Part shown: in pieces, positions 1 to 11,975 of the stretch
Position numbering within the stretch: the stretch's first letter is position 1
Layout: each line of letters opens with the position of its first letter
From: Anaerocolumna sp.
Lineage (GTDB): Bacteria; Bacillota; Clostridia; Lachnospirales; Lachnospiraceae
Reading direction: 5' to 3'
Length of the DNA stretch: 45,410 nt
Assembly: GCA_029256035.1 (NCBI GenBank)
Contig: JAQSYR010000002.1
Coordinates: forward strand, 1-45,410
The notes under the pieces: generated by a model
What the model was told of the DNA's origin: nothing
The model's input: the letters and a program-made list of their open reading frames with translations, nothing else
Database searches by the model: none
Position numbers and translations under genes: made by a program

Positions 1-78
1 GATACAGCAGGTGTTGCTAAGAGAAGACAGGCTCGTTCCAAATACGGAGCAAAGAGACCTAAAGAAGCAAAGAAATAA
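1..78 (+). CDS. rpsL: 30S ribosomal protein S12, C-terminal end (truncated by window)
   Basis: Translation DTAGVAKRRQARSKYGAKRPKEAKK* in frame 1, directly upstream of rpsG-fusA-tuf (str operon order). Confidence 0.93.
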   Translation, partial: DTAGVAKRRQARSKYGAKRPKEAKK

Positions 79-363
79 TTCAGTTTCTTCACTAATCATT
101 AAGTGCCGGGTTAATTTTTAGATTCAGATTATAGATAAATACCGTCGGGTTGCATTTTATCACCGCGAAGAAGAATTTTGTCAGCGTATTCTTATTTTTA
201 CATAAGAGACGCTTTCAGATATACGGAATAGATTTGAGAAAAAAGTTAAACTGTGCGCGAACACAATGAAGTATGAGTAAAATTGCTCGTACTGCCCCAT
301 AATAAGAGGGGTATGTGAGTACCGAAGATTTAAGAAAAACTTATTGAATCAAAATTAAATTGA

Positions 364-873
<510 letters not shown>

Positions 874-1007
874 AATTTTTACCATAAGAGTGCAGTTTAA
901 TTAATGAGAAGCGATAGCTAATCATTTACAAGTTGTTATTGATATAGCCTAATTACTTCTTTCATAGAAGTATTTAGGTGAACCATATTGAATAAGGAGG
1001 AATTTCC

Positions 1008-3128
1008 TTGGCTGGAAGATTATATCCGTTAGAGAGAACTAGAAATATCGGTATTATGGCTCATATTGATGCTGGTAAGACAACTCTTACTGAACGTATC
1101 TTATACTATACCGGTGTTAACTACAAAATCGGTGATACTCATGAAGGTACTGCTACCATGGACTGGATGGAGCAGGAACAGGAAAGAGGTATCACAATTA
1201 CTTCAGCCGCAACAACTTGTCATTGGACACAGGAATTCGAACACAAGAAGATACCTGGAGCATTAGAAAACCGTATCAATATCATAGATACACCGGGACA
1301 CGTTGACTTTACAGTTGAAGTTGAGCGTTCTTTACGTGTACTTGATAGTGCTGTTGGTGTTTTCTGTGCTAAGGGTGGTGTTGAACCACAGTCCGAGACA
1401 GTTTGGCGTCAGGCTGATAAATATCATGTACCTAGAATGGCATTTGTTAATAAAATGGATATTTCAGGTGCTGATTTCTACAATGTTATTAGAATGATTA
1501 AATCAAGATTAGGTAAAAACCCAGTTGCTCTTCAGTTACCAATTGGTAAAGAAGACTCATTTAAGGGTATTATTGATTTATTTGAAATGAAAGCTTATTA
1601 TTATCTGGATGATAAGGGTGAAGAAATCGAAATCACTGAAATCCCTGATGATATGAAAGAACAAGCAGAAGAATACAGAGCAGCTATGATTGAATCTATC
1701 TGTGAAACAGATGATGTTTTAGTTGAAAAATTCTTAGAGGGTGAAGAACCATCTACAGAAGAATTAAAAGCAGCTCTTAGAAAAGCTACAATTAATGTAC
1801 AGATAATTCCTGTATTATGTGGTTCTGCTTACAGAAACAAAGGTGTTCAGAAATTACTAGATGCTGTTATTGAATATTTACCTGCTCCTACTGATATTCC
1901 TGATATTAAAGGTGTTGATGAAGAAGGTAATGAAATACACAGAAAATCTTCTGATGAAGAACCTTTTGCTGCATTAGCATTTAAGATTATGGCCGATCCA
2001 TTCGTTGGAAAGCTTGCATTCTTTAGAGTATACTCTGGAACATTAAATTCAGGTTCCTATGTTTTAAACTCCACAAAGAATAAAAAAGAGCGTGTAGGCC
2101 GTATCCTTCAGATGCATGCTAATAAGAGAGAAGACCTTGATAAAGTTTATGCGGGAGATATTGCTGCAGCAGTTGGTTTTAAGGTTACTACAACCGGTGA
2201 CACAATCTGTGATGAAAAATCCCCTGTAATTCTTGAATCTATGGAATTCCCTGAACCAGTTATTGAGGTATCAATTGAGCCTAAGACAAAAGCTGGTCAG
2301 GATAAAATGGGTGAATCTCTTGCAAAACTTGCAGAAGAAGATCCTACTTTCAGGGCTTATACAAACGAAGAAACAGGACAGACAATTATTGCAGGTATGG
2401 GTGAACTTCATCTTGAAATCATTGTTGACAGACTTCTTCGTGAGTTTAAAGTTGAGGCTAATGTTGGTGCACCTCAGGTTGCATACAAAGAAACCTTTAC
2501 AAAAGCTGTTGATGTTGATAGTAAATATGCAAAACAATCCGGTGGTCGTGGACAATACGGACACTGTAAAGTTAAATTCGAGCCTATGGATGCTAATGCA
2601 GAGAAGACTTTCGAATTCGTATCTACTGTAGTTGGTGGTGCTATTCCTAAAGAATATATCCCAGCTGTAGGTGCTGGTATTGAAGAAGCTTCTAAAGCTG
2701 GTATTCTTGGTGGATACCCAGTACTTGGTATCAGAGCAACCGTTTATGACGGATCTTATCATGAAGTTGACTCTAATGAAATGGCATTCAAAATTGCTGG
2801 TTCCATGGCATTTAAAGATGCAATGCATAAAGCAGGCGCAGTATTACTTGAGCCAATCATGAGAGTAGAAGTTACAGTTCCTGATGATTACATGGGAGAT
2901 GTAATTGGTGATATTAGTTCCCGTCGTGGACGTATTGAAGGAACAGAAGATGTTAGTGGTTCTAAATTAATCAGAGGATTTGTTCCATTGTCTGAAATGT
3001 TTGGTTATTCAACAACACTTCGTTCTAAGACTCAGGGTCGTGGAGCTTACTCCATGTTCTTCTCAAGTTACGAACCAGTTCCTAAGAATGTACAAGAAAA
3101 AGTACTTTCTGATAAAGGAAAGAAGTAA
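1008..3128 (+). CDS. fusA: Elongation factor G
   Basis: TTG start after [26 protein letters not shown] and [23 protein letters not shown] GTPase motifs; full length. Confidence 0.98.
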   Translation: MAGRLYPLERTRNIGIMAHIDAGKTTLTERILYYTGVNYKIGDTHEGTATMDWMEQEQERGITITSAATTCHWTQEFEHKKIPGALENRINIIDTPGHVDFTVEVERSLRVLDSAVGVFCAKGGVEPQSETVWRQADKYHVPRMAFVNKMDISGADFYNVIRMIKSRLGKNPVALQLPIGKEDSFKGIIDLFEMKAYYYLDDKGEEIEITEIPDDMKEQAEEYRAAMIESICETDDVLVEKFLEGEEPSTEELKAALRKATINVQIIPVLCGSAYRNKGVQKLLDAVIEYLPAPTDIPDIKGVDEEGNEIHRKSSDEEPFAALAFKIMADPFVGKLAFFRVYSGTLNSGSYVLNSTKNKKERVGRILQMHANKREDLDKVYAGDIAAAVGFKVTTTGDTICDEKSPVILESMEFPEPVIEVSIEPKTKAGQDKMGESLAKLAEEDPTFRAYTNEETGQTIIAGMGELHLEIIVDRLLREFKVEANVGAPQVAYKETFTKAVDVDSKYAKQSGGRGQYGHCKVKFEPMDANAEKTFEFVSTVVGGAIPKEYIPAVGAGIEEASKAGILGGYPVLGIRATVYDGSYHEVDSNEMAFKIAGSMAFKDAMHKAGAVLLEPIMRVEVTVPDDYMGDVIGDISSRRGRIEGTEDVSGSKLIRGFVPLSEMFGYSTTLRSKTQGRGAYSMFFSSYEPVPKNVQEKVLSDKGKK

Positions 3129-3293
3129 TAAAAATTTAAATAATGATTTTATAAGTTTATAGTATTTTTGCTTGAAAATATTTCTAGTTTGAAATATAAT
3201 TAGGCGTAGAGACAAACTATAATTAAGCCAAAATTGGGCGCGTGCTAGAGCACAGCTTACAATAAGTATTTATTTTAAGGAGGACGTTATAAA

Positions 3294-4487
3294 ATGGCTA
3301 AAGCTAAGTTCGAAAGAAACAAACCACATTGTAATATTGGAACCATCGGTCACGTAGATCATGGTAAAACTACATTAACTGCAGCAATCACTAAAACTCT
3401 TCATGAAAGATTAGGTACTGGTCAAGCAGTAGCTTTCGATCAGATCGATAAGGCTCCAGAAGAAAGAGAAAGAGGTATTACTATCTCTACAGCTCACGTT
3501 GAATATGAATCAACAAAGAGACACTATGCACACGTTGACTGTCCAGGACATGCTGACTACGTTAAGAACATGATTACTGGTGCTGCTCAGATGGATGGTG
3601 CTATCCTTGTTGTTGCTGCTACAGACGGTGTTATGGCTCAGACAAAAGAGCACATCTTATTATCCCGTCAGGTAGGTGTTCCTTACATCGTAGTATTCAT
3701 GAATAAATGTGATATGGTTGATGATTCAGAACTTCTTGAATTAGTAGAAATGGAAATCAGAGACTTATTATCAGAGTACGATTTCCCAGGCGATGACACT
3801 CCAATCATTCAAGGTTCCGCTCTTAAAGCTCTTGAAGATCCTGCAGGTCCTTGGGGAGATAAGATTCTTGAATTATTTGACGCTGTTGATACCTGGATTC
3901 CAGATCCTCAGAGAGAAACAGACAAACCTTTCTTAATGCCAGTAGAAGATGTATTCTCTATTACTGGACGTGGTACTGTTGCTACAGGCCGTGTTGAACG
4001 TGGTGTTCTTAAGGTTTCTGAAGAAATTGAAATCGTTGGTATTAAAGAAGAAAGCCGTAAAGTAGTTGTAACTGGTATCGAAATGTTCAGAAAACTTCTT
4101 GATGAAGCTCAAGCTGGTGATAACATCGGTGCACTTCTTCGTGGTGTTCAAAGAAACGAAATCGAAAGAGGACAGGTTCTTTGCAAACCAGGTTCAATCA
4201 AACCTCACAAGAAATTTACTGCTCAGGTTTACGTATTAACTAAAGACGAAGGTGGACGTCATACTCCATTCTTTAATAACTACAGACCACAGTTCTATTT
4301 CAGAACAACTGACGTTACTGGCGTTATCAATCTTCCAGAAGGTGTAGAAATGTGTATGCCTGGCGATAACATCGAAATGAACATCGAGTTAATTCACCCA
4401 ATCGCTATGGAACAAGGTTTAGGTTTCGCTATCCGTGAAGGTGGTAGAACAGTTGGTTCAGGTAAAGTTGCTACAATTATTGCGTAA
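3294..4487 (+). CDS. tuf: Elongation factor Tu
   Basis: [33 protein letters not shown]...; 397 aa; AAGGAGG upstream. Confidence 0.98.
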   Translation: MAKAKFERNKPHCNIGTIGHVDHGKTTLTAAITKTLHERLGTGQAVAFDQIDKAPEERERGITISTAHVEYESTKRHYAHVDCPGHADYVKNMITGAAQMDGAILVVAATDGVMAQTKEHILLSRQVGVPYIVVFMNKCDMVDDSELLELVEMEIRDLLSEYDFPGDDTPIIQGSALKALEDPAGPWGDKILELFDAVDTWIPDPQRETDKPFLMPVEDVFSITGRGTVATGRVERGVLKVSEEIEIVGIKEESRKVVVTGIEMFRKLLDEAQAGDNIGALLRGVQRNEIERGQVLCKPGSIKPHKKFTAQVYVLTKDEGGRHTPFFNNYRPQFYFRTTDVTGVINLPEGVEMCMPGDNIEMNIELIHPIAMEQGLGFAIREGGRTVGSGKVATIIA

Positions 4488-4519
4488 TTTTATAACCATA
4501 AATAAACTATAATTAATAT

Positions 4520-4566
4520 AATCCCAAACTGATTTCTATTCTTTGAATGGAAAGAAGTTTGGGATT
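4520..4566 (+). terminator. Hairpin terminator after tuf
   Basis: AATCCCAAACT (4520-4530) pairs with AGTTTGGGATT (4556-4566), followed by ATTGTATTT. Confidence 0.75.
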
Positions 4567-4708
4567 ATTGTATTTAGGTCAAGATAATACCTAAAATATC
4601 TGTGTAAATTCTTAAGCATTCCTTAATTATTATCAAAAATCGAAAAAAAATAAAAATTCCTTTGAAATATTCCAAAAATATGTATATAATATAATCGAGT
4701 ATGTTTAA

Positions 4709-4736
4709 TTGACAGCAGACTGTCAAAAATTATAAA
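4709..4736 (+). promoter_or_regulatory. Putative sigma-A promoter with palindrome over the -35, upstream of mbl/mreB-like gene
   Basis: TTGACA (4709-4714), 16-nt spacer, TATAAA (4731-4736). The -35 lies in TTGACAG-CAGA-CTGTCAA (4709-4726). Confidence 0.5.
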
Positions 4737-4852
4737 TGAAACTGAAAAATTAAATTTTAGGTGCAAATAATCGACATGAATTAAAAATAGAAAAGCTGAT
4801 ATATTAAGTAAGGTATCAGTGCGAAAGATAAGTCTAAGAGAGGAGATTAATT

Positions 4853-5842
4853 ATGTTAGGCAGTGATATTGGAATTGATTTAGGAACAGCAAGTGTATTA
4901 GTTTATATAAAAGGTAAAGGGGTAGTTCTAAAAGAGCCATCAGTAGTTGCTTTTGATAGAGATACCAACAAAATTAAAGCAATTGGTGAAGAAGCCAGGT
5001 TAATGCTTGGTAGAACACCTGGAAATATTGTTGCTGTAAGACCTTTAAGACAAGGAGTTATTTCTGATTATACGGTAACTGAAAAGATGTTAAAATATTT
5101 TATTCAGAAAGCAGTAGGAAAACAACGTTTCCGTAAGCCTAGAATTAGTGTATGTGTACCAAGTGGTGTTACAGAAGTTGAGAAAAAAGCAGTTGAGGAT
5201 GCAACTTATCAGGCAGGTGCAAGAGAAGTTGCTATTATAGAAGAGCCAATTGCAGCTGCCATTGGTGCTGGAATTGATATTTCAAGACCATGCGGTAATA
5301 TGATTGTAGATATTGGCGGGGGTACTTCAGATATTGCTGTTATATCTTTAGGTGGAACAGTAGTAAGTACTTCTATAAAAATAGCAGGTGATGATTTTGA
5401 TGAAGCTATCGTTCGTTACATGCGCAAAAAACATAATCTGTTAATTGGTGAAAGAACAGCAGAAGATATAAAGATTAAGATAGGTTCAGCCTATAAGAGA
5501 CCTGAAGTAGTTACCATGGACGTTAGAGGTCGTAACTTAGTAACCGGACTACCAAAAACAATTACAGTTAGTTCAGAAGAAACAGAAGAAGCATTAAAAG
5601 AAACAACTTCTCAAATCGTAGAAGCGGTTCATAGCGTATTAGAAAAAACGCCACCAGAATTAGCTGCAGATATTGCAGACAGAGGTATTGTTTTAACTGG
5701 CGGTGGATGCTTACTTTATGGATTAGAGCAATTAATTGAAGAAAAAACAGGAATTACCACTATGACAGCGGAAGATCCAATGACTGCAGTTGCAATTGGA
5801 ACAGGTAAATTTGTTGAATTTTTAAGTGGTAAAAGAGACTAA
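4853..5842 (+). CDS. MreB/Mbl-family actin-like rod-shape protein
   Basis: GIDLGTASVLVYIKGKGVVLKEPSVVA..., IVDIGGGTSDIAVISLGG, EEPIAAAIGAG; adjacency to two flagellar rod genes resembles the mbl-flhO-flhP order. Confidence 0.93.
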   Translation: MLGSDIGIDLGTASVLVYIKGKGVVLKEPSVVAFDRDTNKIKAIGEEARLMLGRTPGNIVAVRPLRQGVISDYTVTEKMLKYFIQKAVGKQRFRKPRISVCVPSGVTEVEKKAVEDATYQAGAREVAIIEEPIAAAIGAGIDISRPCGNMIVDIGGGTSDIAVISLGGTVVSTSIKIAGDDFDEAIVRYMRKKHNLLIGERTAEDIKIKIGSAYKRPEVVTMDVRGRNLVTGLPKTITVSSEETEEALKETTSQIVEAVHSVLEKTPPELAADIADRGIVLTGGGCLLYGLEQLIEEKTGITTMTAEDPMTAVAIGTGKFVEFLSGKRD

Positions 5843-5892
5843 AGAAAAGAGCATTATTTTTACCTGGTAAAAGTGTGCAGATGGGAGACAGT

Positions 5893-6666
5893 ATGGTAAG
5901 AGGACTATACACTGGGTGGACAGGCATGGCAAATGAACAGAAGAGACTGGATATTATCTCTAATAATTTAGCCAATGCTGCTACGGTAGGATACAAACAA
6001 GAAAGTGTAACAAACCAGTCATTTGACAATTTGTTAACCATTAAAATAAAAGATGCTTCTGAACTTTATAATGAGAGAGCCATTGGAACAATGAGTCTTG
6101 GTGTAAAACTTGGAGAAGTTTATACAGATTATGGACAAGGTTCTTTAAGAGAAACAGGGAATACCTTTGATTTGGGATTAGAAGGCAATGGATTTTTTAA
6201 TGTTGGGGTAACTGACCAGAATGGTACTACAACAACAAAGTACACAAGAGACGGGTCTTTTACCATGACACAGGATGGTTATGTTGTAGATGTGAATGGA
6301 AATCATCTTCTTGGGGAAAGTGGTGAAATAACCATACCCGTAGATGCAAATAATATTGTATTTGACACAGATGGGTCTATCTATGCAGATGGTGTGTTTG
6401 TTGACAGAGTCCTCATTACTGATTTTGAAAATTATGACTATCTGGCTAAATACGGAGATAATATGTATGAGGCAGTGGATGGTGCAGCCCAAATAGCGAC
6501 ACAGGTTACACTGCATCAAGGATTTACAGAGCAATCCAACGTAAATGTAGTTTCTGAAATGGTAGATATGATTGCAATAACCAGAGCATATGAAGCAAAT
6601 CAAAAAGTAATTCAAGCTGTTGATAATACACTGGATCTTGCTGTGAATACAGTTGGTAAAATCTAA
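5893..6666 (+). CDS. Flagellar basal-body rod protein (FlgF/FlgG family, FlhO-like)
   Basis: MVRGLYTGWTGMANEQKRLDIISNNLANAATVGYKQE and C-terminal VSEMVDMIAITRAYEANQKVIQ. Confidence 0.9.
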   Translation: MVRGLYTGWTGMANEQKRLDIISNNLANAATVGYKQESVTNQSFDNLLTIKIKDASELYNERAIGTMSLGVKLGEVYTDYGQGSLRETGNTFDLGLEGNGFFNVGVTDQNGTTTTKYTRDGSFTMTQDGYVVDVNGNHLLGESGEITIPVDANNIVFDTDGSIYADGVFVDRVLITDFENYDYLAKYGDNMYEAVDGAAQIATQVTLHQGFTEQSNVNVVSEMVDMIAITRAYEANQKVIQAVDNTLDLAVNTVGKI

Positions 6667-6692
6667 TCATACAAAAGAAAGGAATTAATCCT

Positions 6693-7508
6693 ATGCTACG
6701 TTCCTTATGGACAGCTGCATCCGGTATGCAGTCACAACAAACCAATGTTGATACCATATCCAATAATCTTGCTAATATAAATACAACGGGTTTTAAAAAA
6801 GAATCCGCCCAGTTTAAATCACTTTTGTATCAAACAATACAAAATACTTCTACAGACAGTAATGGTGATCCTAAACCAGTTGGTGTACAGGTTGGCTTAG
6901 GAGTAAGAAATTCAGCTATTATTTCTCAGTATACTCAGGGTACCTTGCTAGAAACAGGGAATGATTTTGACTTTGCCATCGAAGGGGAAGGATTTTTCAT
7001 GATTCAATTACCAGATGGAACTACCGGTTATACAAGGAATGGTTCCTTTGGACTTTCCATTGGAGTAGATGGTACTACTTTAACAACATCAGAAGGATAT
7101 CCAGTGTTAGATACCAACGGAAATCCAATTGTTATAGAGGAAGAGTATGACACATCACTGGTAGGGTTTGATACCAATGGCAACTTAACATATCCTGATG
7201 CCGAAGGTAATCCTCAACTAATGGGAATGCAGATTGGTTTTGCTCAATTTAATAATCCTGCCGGGTTAATGAAATCTTCCGGAAGCATATTAATAGAATC
7301 ACCTGCTTCTGGTACTCCAAGATATGAAGCTACCGATGCAAATCTTACGGACAGCAATATACGACAGGGATACCTTGAAGGTTCTAATGTACAGGCAGTT
7401 ACAGAGATGGTGGACTTGATAGTTGCACAAAGAGCCTATGAAATGAATTCAAAAGCAATTACTGCAGCTGACGAGATGCTACAGCAAGCCAATAATTTAA
7501 GAAGATAA
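6693..7508 (+). CDS. Flagellar basal-body rod protein (FlgG family, FlhP-like)
   Basis: MLRSLWTAASGMQSQQTNVDTISNNLANINTTGFKKE...NVQAVTEMVDLIVAQRAYEMNSKAI. Confidence 0.92.
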   Translation: MLRSLWTAASGMQSQQTNVDTISNNLANINTTGFKKESAQFKSLLYQTIQNTSTDSNGDPKPVGVQVGLGVRNSAIISQYTQGTLLETGNDFDFAIEGEGFFMIQLPDGTTGYTRNGSFGLSIGVDGTTLTTSEGYPVLDTNGNPIVIEEEYDTSLVGFDTNGNLTYPDAEGNPQLMGMQIGFAQFNNPAGLMKSSGSILIESPASGTPRYEATDANLTDSNIRQGYLEGSNVQAVTEMVDLIVAQRAYEMNSKAITAADEMLQQANNLRR

Positions 7509-7521
7509 ATAGGAGGATAAT

Positions 7522-7845
7522 ATGAATATTTCTGCTGGAACAAATTCAATATTAAACTCAACCTTATCAACCATTAATAATACTGGGAAGCTTGAGAATA
7601 AATTAAAAGAAAACAATGGTCAGGGAACGGATGAAGAGTTAATGGAAGCCTGTAAAAGCTTCGAAACCTACTTTGTTGAACAGGTATTTAATGAGATGAA
7701 AAAGACAATTCCAAATCAGGAAGAACAGAATGAATATGTAAACTATTTTGGAGATATGCTCTATGAAAAATATGCGGAGAATATTACAGATAGTGGTAAT
7801 CTGGGCATTGCACAGATGCTCTACGAGTCAATGAAAAGAAATTAG
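7522..7845 (+). CDS. FlgJ-like rod-binding protein (no muramidase domain)
   Basis: 107 aa, LMEACKSFETYFVEQVFNEMKKTIP...GIAQMLYESMKRN typical of the rod-binding domain; adjacent to flagellar rod genes. Confidence 0.75.
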   Translation: MNISAGTNSILNSTLSTINNTGKLENKLKENNGQGTDEELMEACKSFETYFVEQVFNEMKKTIPNQEEQNEYVNYFGDMLYEKYAENITDSGNLGIAQMLYESMKRN

Positions 7846-7856
7846 TGGACATACAT

Positions 7857-7893
7857 AAAAAAGGAGCAGTTATTAACCTAACTGGTCCTTTTT
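7857..7893 (+). terminator. Terminator between flagellar genes and recD2
   Basis: AAAAAGGAGCAGTT / AACTGGTCCTTTTT hairpin ending in a T tract. Confidence 0.7.
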
Positions 7894-7921
7894 CAAATCT
7901 ATGAATAGGGGAGGTGAGAGA

Positions 7922-10147
7922 ATGGCAGAAATTATAGAAGGGTATGTAGATAAAATAGTTTTTCGTAATGCAGAGAATGGCTACACTGTGCTATCCTTGG
8001 TTAATGATGACTTAGAGATGACTTGTGTAGGTATGTTTACCTTTATTAGTGAAGGTGAGTTTATACAAGCAAGTGGGAATTACATAGCACATCAGCTTTA
8101 TGGAGAACAGTTTCAGGTGGAAAGCTATGAATTTAAAAAACCCGAAGATTTAGAGTCTATGGAACGTTATCTTGGCTCTGGCGCAATCAAAGGTATTAAA
8201 AGTGGGCTGGCAGCACGAATTGTACGTCGGTTTAAAGAAGATTCCTTCCGTATTATTGAAGAAGAACCTGAAAGACTGGCAGAAGTCAAAGGTATTAGTG
8301 AGAAAATGGCAAAAGAAATCTCTAAGCAGTTTGAGGATAAGAAAGAAATGCGAGGAGCCATGTTATTTTTACAGCAATACGGTGTATCTACTACTTTTGC
8401 AGTTAAAATATATAAAGAATATGGTGCCAGGATGTATGATATTATAAAGGAGAATCCATATAAGCTGGCGGAAGACATAAGTGGCATAGGCTTTAAAGTT
8501 TCTGATGAAATTGCTGCTAAAGTAGGTATTGGCGCAAATTCCGACTATCGGATAAAAGCTGGTCTTTTATATATATTATTACAGGGTAGCAGTGCAGGAC
8601 ATGTTTATTTGCCAGAAAGCGTTCTTTTGTCTAAAACAGCAGAACTACTTGGAATTAATGTAAATGGAATGGAGAAGCATGTTATTGATTTAGCATTTGA
8701 CCGGAAAATTATTATTCGAGAAACCAATGGAACTAAGAATGTATATAGTGCCAGTCTGTTCTATTTAGAACTTAATACAGCAAAAATGTTATGGGATCTG
8801 AATATTAAATACAATTTAGATGCCAAGTACATTGCAGAACGTTTATCTGCAGTTGAATCATTATTTAAAATAGAATTGGATGAAATGCAAAGAACAGCAG
8901 TCCTTGAAGCCACTAAAAATGGAGTACTGGTACTTACAGGAGGACCGGGTACCGGTAAAACAACAACCATTAATGCCATTATCCGATTCTTTGAAGCAGA
9001 AGGAATGGATATTTTATTAGCTGCACCAACAGGAAGAGCAGCAAAGAGAATGACAGAAACAACCGGCTATGAAGCAAGAACTATCCATCGCCTTCTTGAG
9101 ATTTCTAAAATGTCCGGTGACCTTGAGAGTAAGCAGATGTTTGAGCGAAATGAAATGAATCCACTGGAAACGGATGTTATTATTATTGATGAGTTATCTA
9201 TGGTAGATATTAGTTTAATGCATGCCCTGCTAAAAGCAATTACCGTAGGAACCAGATTAATTTTAGTAGGCGATGTTAATCAGTTGCCATCGGTTGGTCC
9301 AGGAAATGTTTTAAGGGATATTATAAGCTCTCACCAGTTTAATGTAGTAAAACTAACAAAAATTTTCAGACAGGCAGCGGAAAGTGATATTATTGTAAAT
9401 GCACATAAAATAAATGCCGGAGAAACAATAAAGCTGGACAATAAGAGCAAAGATTTCTTTCTTTTACAAAGGGATAATGTAAATGTTATTATAAATGTCA
9501 TACTAACATTAATTAAAGATAAAATACCAAACTATGTAAATGCCACCTCATATGATATTCAAGTGCTAACACCCATGCGAAAAGGCGAACTAGGTGTGGA
9601 AAGATTAAATCAGGTACTGCAGCAGTTTTTAAATCCTCCTGAAAGTGGTAAAAAGGAAAAGGAATTCAATCAGATTATTTTTCGGGAAGGCGATAAAATA
9701 ATGCAGATTAAAAATAATTACCAGCTAACCTGGGAAATTAAAAGTAAATACGGAATTACTACAGAGAATGGAACTGGTGTATTTAATGGTGACATGGGTG
9801 TTATTAAAGAAATTAATTTATTTGCCGAGGAACTAGTCATTGAATTTGATGAAGGCAGAATGGTAGAGTACTCCTTTAGCCAGTTAGAAGAATTAGAACT
9901 TGCCTACGCTACCACCATTCATAAAGCCCAGGGGAGCGAATATCCTGCAGTTATTATGCCTCTTTTAACAGGCCCACGAATGCTTATGAATAGAAACCTT
10001 TTGTATACCGCTGTTACCAGAGCTAAAAATTGTGTGATTATTGTTGGAAGTGAAAAAACAGTTCAAGCCATGATAGAAAATGAAAGTGAACAGCATAGAT
10101 ATTCCAGTCTGTCAGAGCGGATTATTGAGCTTTTAGATGTATCGTAG
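7922..10147 (+). CDS. recD2: RecD2-type ATP-dependent helicase
   Basis: Helicase motifs LTGGPGTGKTTTINAI, IIDELSMVDISLM, GDVNQLPSVGPG, YATTIHKAQGSEYP; ATG at 7922 after GGGGAGGTGAGAG. Confidence 0.93.
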   Translation: MAEIIEGYVDKIVFRNAENGYTVLSLVNDDLEMTCVGMFTFISEGEFIQASGNYIAHQLYGEQFQVESYEFKKPEDLESMERYLGSGAIKGIKSGLAARIVRRFKEDSFRIIEEEPERLAEVKGISEKMAKEISKQFEDKKEMRGAMLFLQQYGVSTTFAVKIYKEYGARMYDIIKENPYKLAEDISGIGFKVSDEIAAKVGIGANSDYRIKAGLLYILLQGSSAGHVYLPESVLLSKTAELLGINVNGMEKHVIDLAFDRKIIIRETNGTKNVYSASLFYLELNTAKMLWDLNIKYNLDAKYIAERLSAVESLFKIELDEMQRTAVLEATKNGVLVLTGGPGTGKTTTINAIIRFFEAEGMDILLAAPTGRAAKRMTETTGYEARTIHRLLEISKMSGDLESKQMFERNEMNPLETDVIIIDELSMVDISLMHALLKAITVGTRLILVGDVNQLPSVGPGNVLRDIISSHQFNVVKLTKIFRQAAESDIIVNAHKINAGETIKLDNKSKDFFLLQRDNVNVIINVILTLIKDKIPNYVNATSYDIQVLTPMRKGELGVERLNQVLQQFLNPPESGKKEKEFNQIIFREGDKIMQIKNNYQLTWEIKSKYGITTENGTGVFNGDMGVIKEINLFAEELVIEFDEGRMVEYSFSQLEELELAYATTIHKAQGSEYPAVIMPLLTGPRMLMNRNLLYTAVTRAKNCVIIVGSEKTVQAMIENESEQHRYSSLSERIIELLDVS

Positions 10148-10300
10148 AATTTAAAGGAAGAAAAAGTAATGGAATGTTCAAAGAAATAAATTTATAGATG
10201 CAAATAGATAAAAAATACGATATAATAAAAATTATAGAAAAATATTCATATTAACAATAGGTAAAGTAGAGTTTGGTAATGAATGTGAAAGGGGAAAGCA

Positions 10301-11215
10301 ATGATGAAAACGGCTTTAGTAATCATGGCTGCTGGGTTGGGCAGCAGATATGGTGGAATCAAACAGCTGGAACCGGTTGGACCTAGTGGCGAGATTATTA
10401 TGGATTATTCCATATATGATGCAATAGAGGCAGGGTTTAACAAGGTTGTTTTTATAATCCGAAAAGATTTAGAACAAGATTTTAAAGAAGTAATTGGCAA
10501 TAGAATTGAAAAACAGATTGAAGTTGAGTACGTAATTCAAGATATAGAGGATTTGCCTGAGGGATACAGTAAACCTGAAGATAGAACAAAACCATGGGGG
10601 ACTGGCCAGGCAGTATTAAGTTGCTACGGAGTCCTAAAGGAACCATTTGCGGTTATTAATGCAGACGATTATTACGGAAAAGAAGCCTTTGTAACAATTC
10701 ATAATTACTTAATCAACGGAAAACAAGAGCCTGGAATCTATGATATCTGCATGGCTGGTTTTATTTTAGGCAATACGTTAAGTGATAATGGAGCAGTAAC
10801 CAGAGGTGTCTGTAAAGTAGATGAACAGGGTATGTTGATTGACATTACAGAAACGGCGGGCATTGTTAGAAATGGAGAGACAGCAGCAGCAAAAGATACC
10901 AATGGGAATACAATTGAACTTGACATAAATAGCGCAGTTTCTATGAATTTGTGGGGATTTACACCAGATTTTCTCCAGGAACTAAAAAAAGGTTTTACTG
11001 AGTTTTTAGATGGAATACAAGGAAATGAATTAAAGGCAGAATATTTACTTCCAGAAGTTGTAGGTAAATTAGTCAAAGAAGGAAAAGCGAAAGTCCATGT
11101 TTTAAGAACTGCGGATATCTGGTTCGGTGTAACTTATAAGGAAGATAAAGAAAAAGTTATAAAATCATTTCAGGAATTAGTAAATAAGGGTTTATATCCA
11201 GCAAAGTTGTTTTAA
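10301..11215 (+). CDS. Sugar-phosphate nucleotidyltransferase-like protein
   Basis: TALVIMAAGLGSRYGGIKQLEPVGPSGEIIMDYSIYDA and FAVINADDYYG. Confidence 0.8.
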   Translation: MMKTALVIMAAGLGSRYGGIKQLEPVGPSGEIIMDYSIYDAIEAGFNKVVFIIRKDLEQDFKEVIGNRIEKQIEVEYVIQDIEDLPEGYSKPEDRTKPWGTGQAVLSCYGVLKEPFAVINADDYYGKEAFVTIHNYLINGKQEPGIYDICMAGFILGNTLSDNGAVTRGVCKVDEQGMLIDITETAGIVRNGETAAAKDTNGNTIELDINSAVSMNLWGFTPDFLQELKKGFTEFLDGIQGNELKAEYLLPEVVGKLVKEGKAKVHVLRTADIWFGVTYKEDKEKVIKSFQELVNKGLYPAKLF

Positions 11216-11224
11216 TAATTGAAA

Positions 11225-11962
11225 ATGAGGGAAGTAAATTTGTTAGAACCAATGATTAACGTGGTATATCCCAGAAGGTGCCCGGTTTGTGGTGATATCG
11301 TAACACCCAGAGGAGAACTAGCGTGCTCTTCCTGTAAAAAAAACTTAACACCTATTCAAGAGCCACGCTGCAAAAAATGCAGCAAACCCGTGGAATCAGA
11401 GGAAGCGGAATATTGCCTTGACTGTTTTAAGAAAAGGCATAAATATATTAAGGGCTTTGCTTTATGGCTCTATGATGCAGGAATGAAGAAATCCATAGCA
11501 GATTTTAAATTCCATGGAAGAAGAGAATATGGAGAATTCTATGTAAGTGAAATAGTAAAAAGATTTGAAAAAGAGATCTTAGATATTGCACCAGATGCTT
11601 TAATCCCTATTCCAATTCATCGTTCAAAACTATTAAGGCGAGGATATAACCAGGCGGAGATACTGGCTAAGGGCATAGGGAAAGAATTAGAAATTCCAGT
11701 ATTATCTCACCTGCTTTTAAGAAATAAGAACACATTACCCCAAAAACAGCTGAATGATAAAGAAAGACTGAAAAACTTAGAACAGGCATTTGAATTCTCA
11801 GAGAAGGAAAAGGAAAGATACAATAACCATATTCATAAGGTCATACTAATTGATGATATTTATACGACTGGAAGTACGATAGAAGCATGTACCAATATAT
11901 TAATTCAAAATGGCATTAATGAAATTTACTTTATATGCGTTTGTATTGGTAAGGGTTACTAA
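11225..11962 (+). CDS. ComF family phosphoribosyltransferase-like protein
   Basis: N-terminal Cys-rich zinc motif (CPVCGD...CSSCKK...CKKC...YCLDC) and PRPP motif VILIDDIYTTGSTIEAC. Confidence 0.9.
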   Translation: MREVNLLEPMINVVYPRRCPVCGDIVTPRGELACSSCKKNLTPIQEPRCKKCSKPVESEEAEYCLDCFKKRHKYIKGFALWLYDAGMKKSIADFKFHGRREYGEFYVSEIVKRFEKEILDIAPDALIPIPIHRSKLLRRGYNQAEILAKGIGKELEIPVLSHLLLRNKNTLPQKQLNDKERLKNLEQAFEFSEKEKERYNNHIHKVILIDDIYTTGSTIEACTNILIQNGINEIYFICVCIGKGY

Positions 11963-11975
11963 GGAGGAAAATAGA

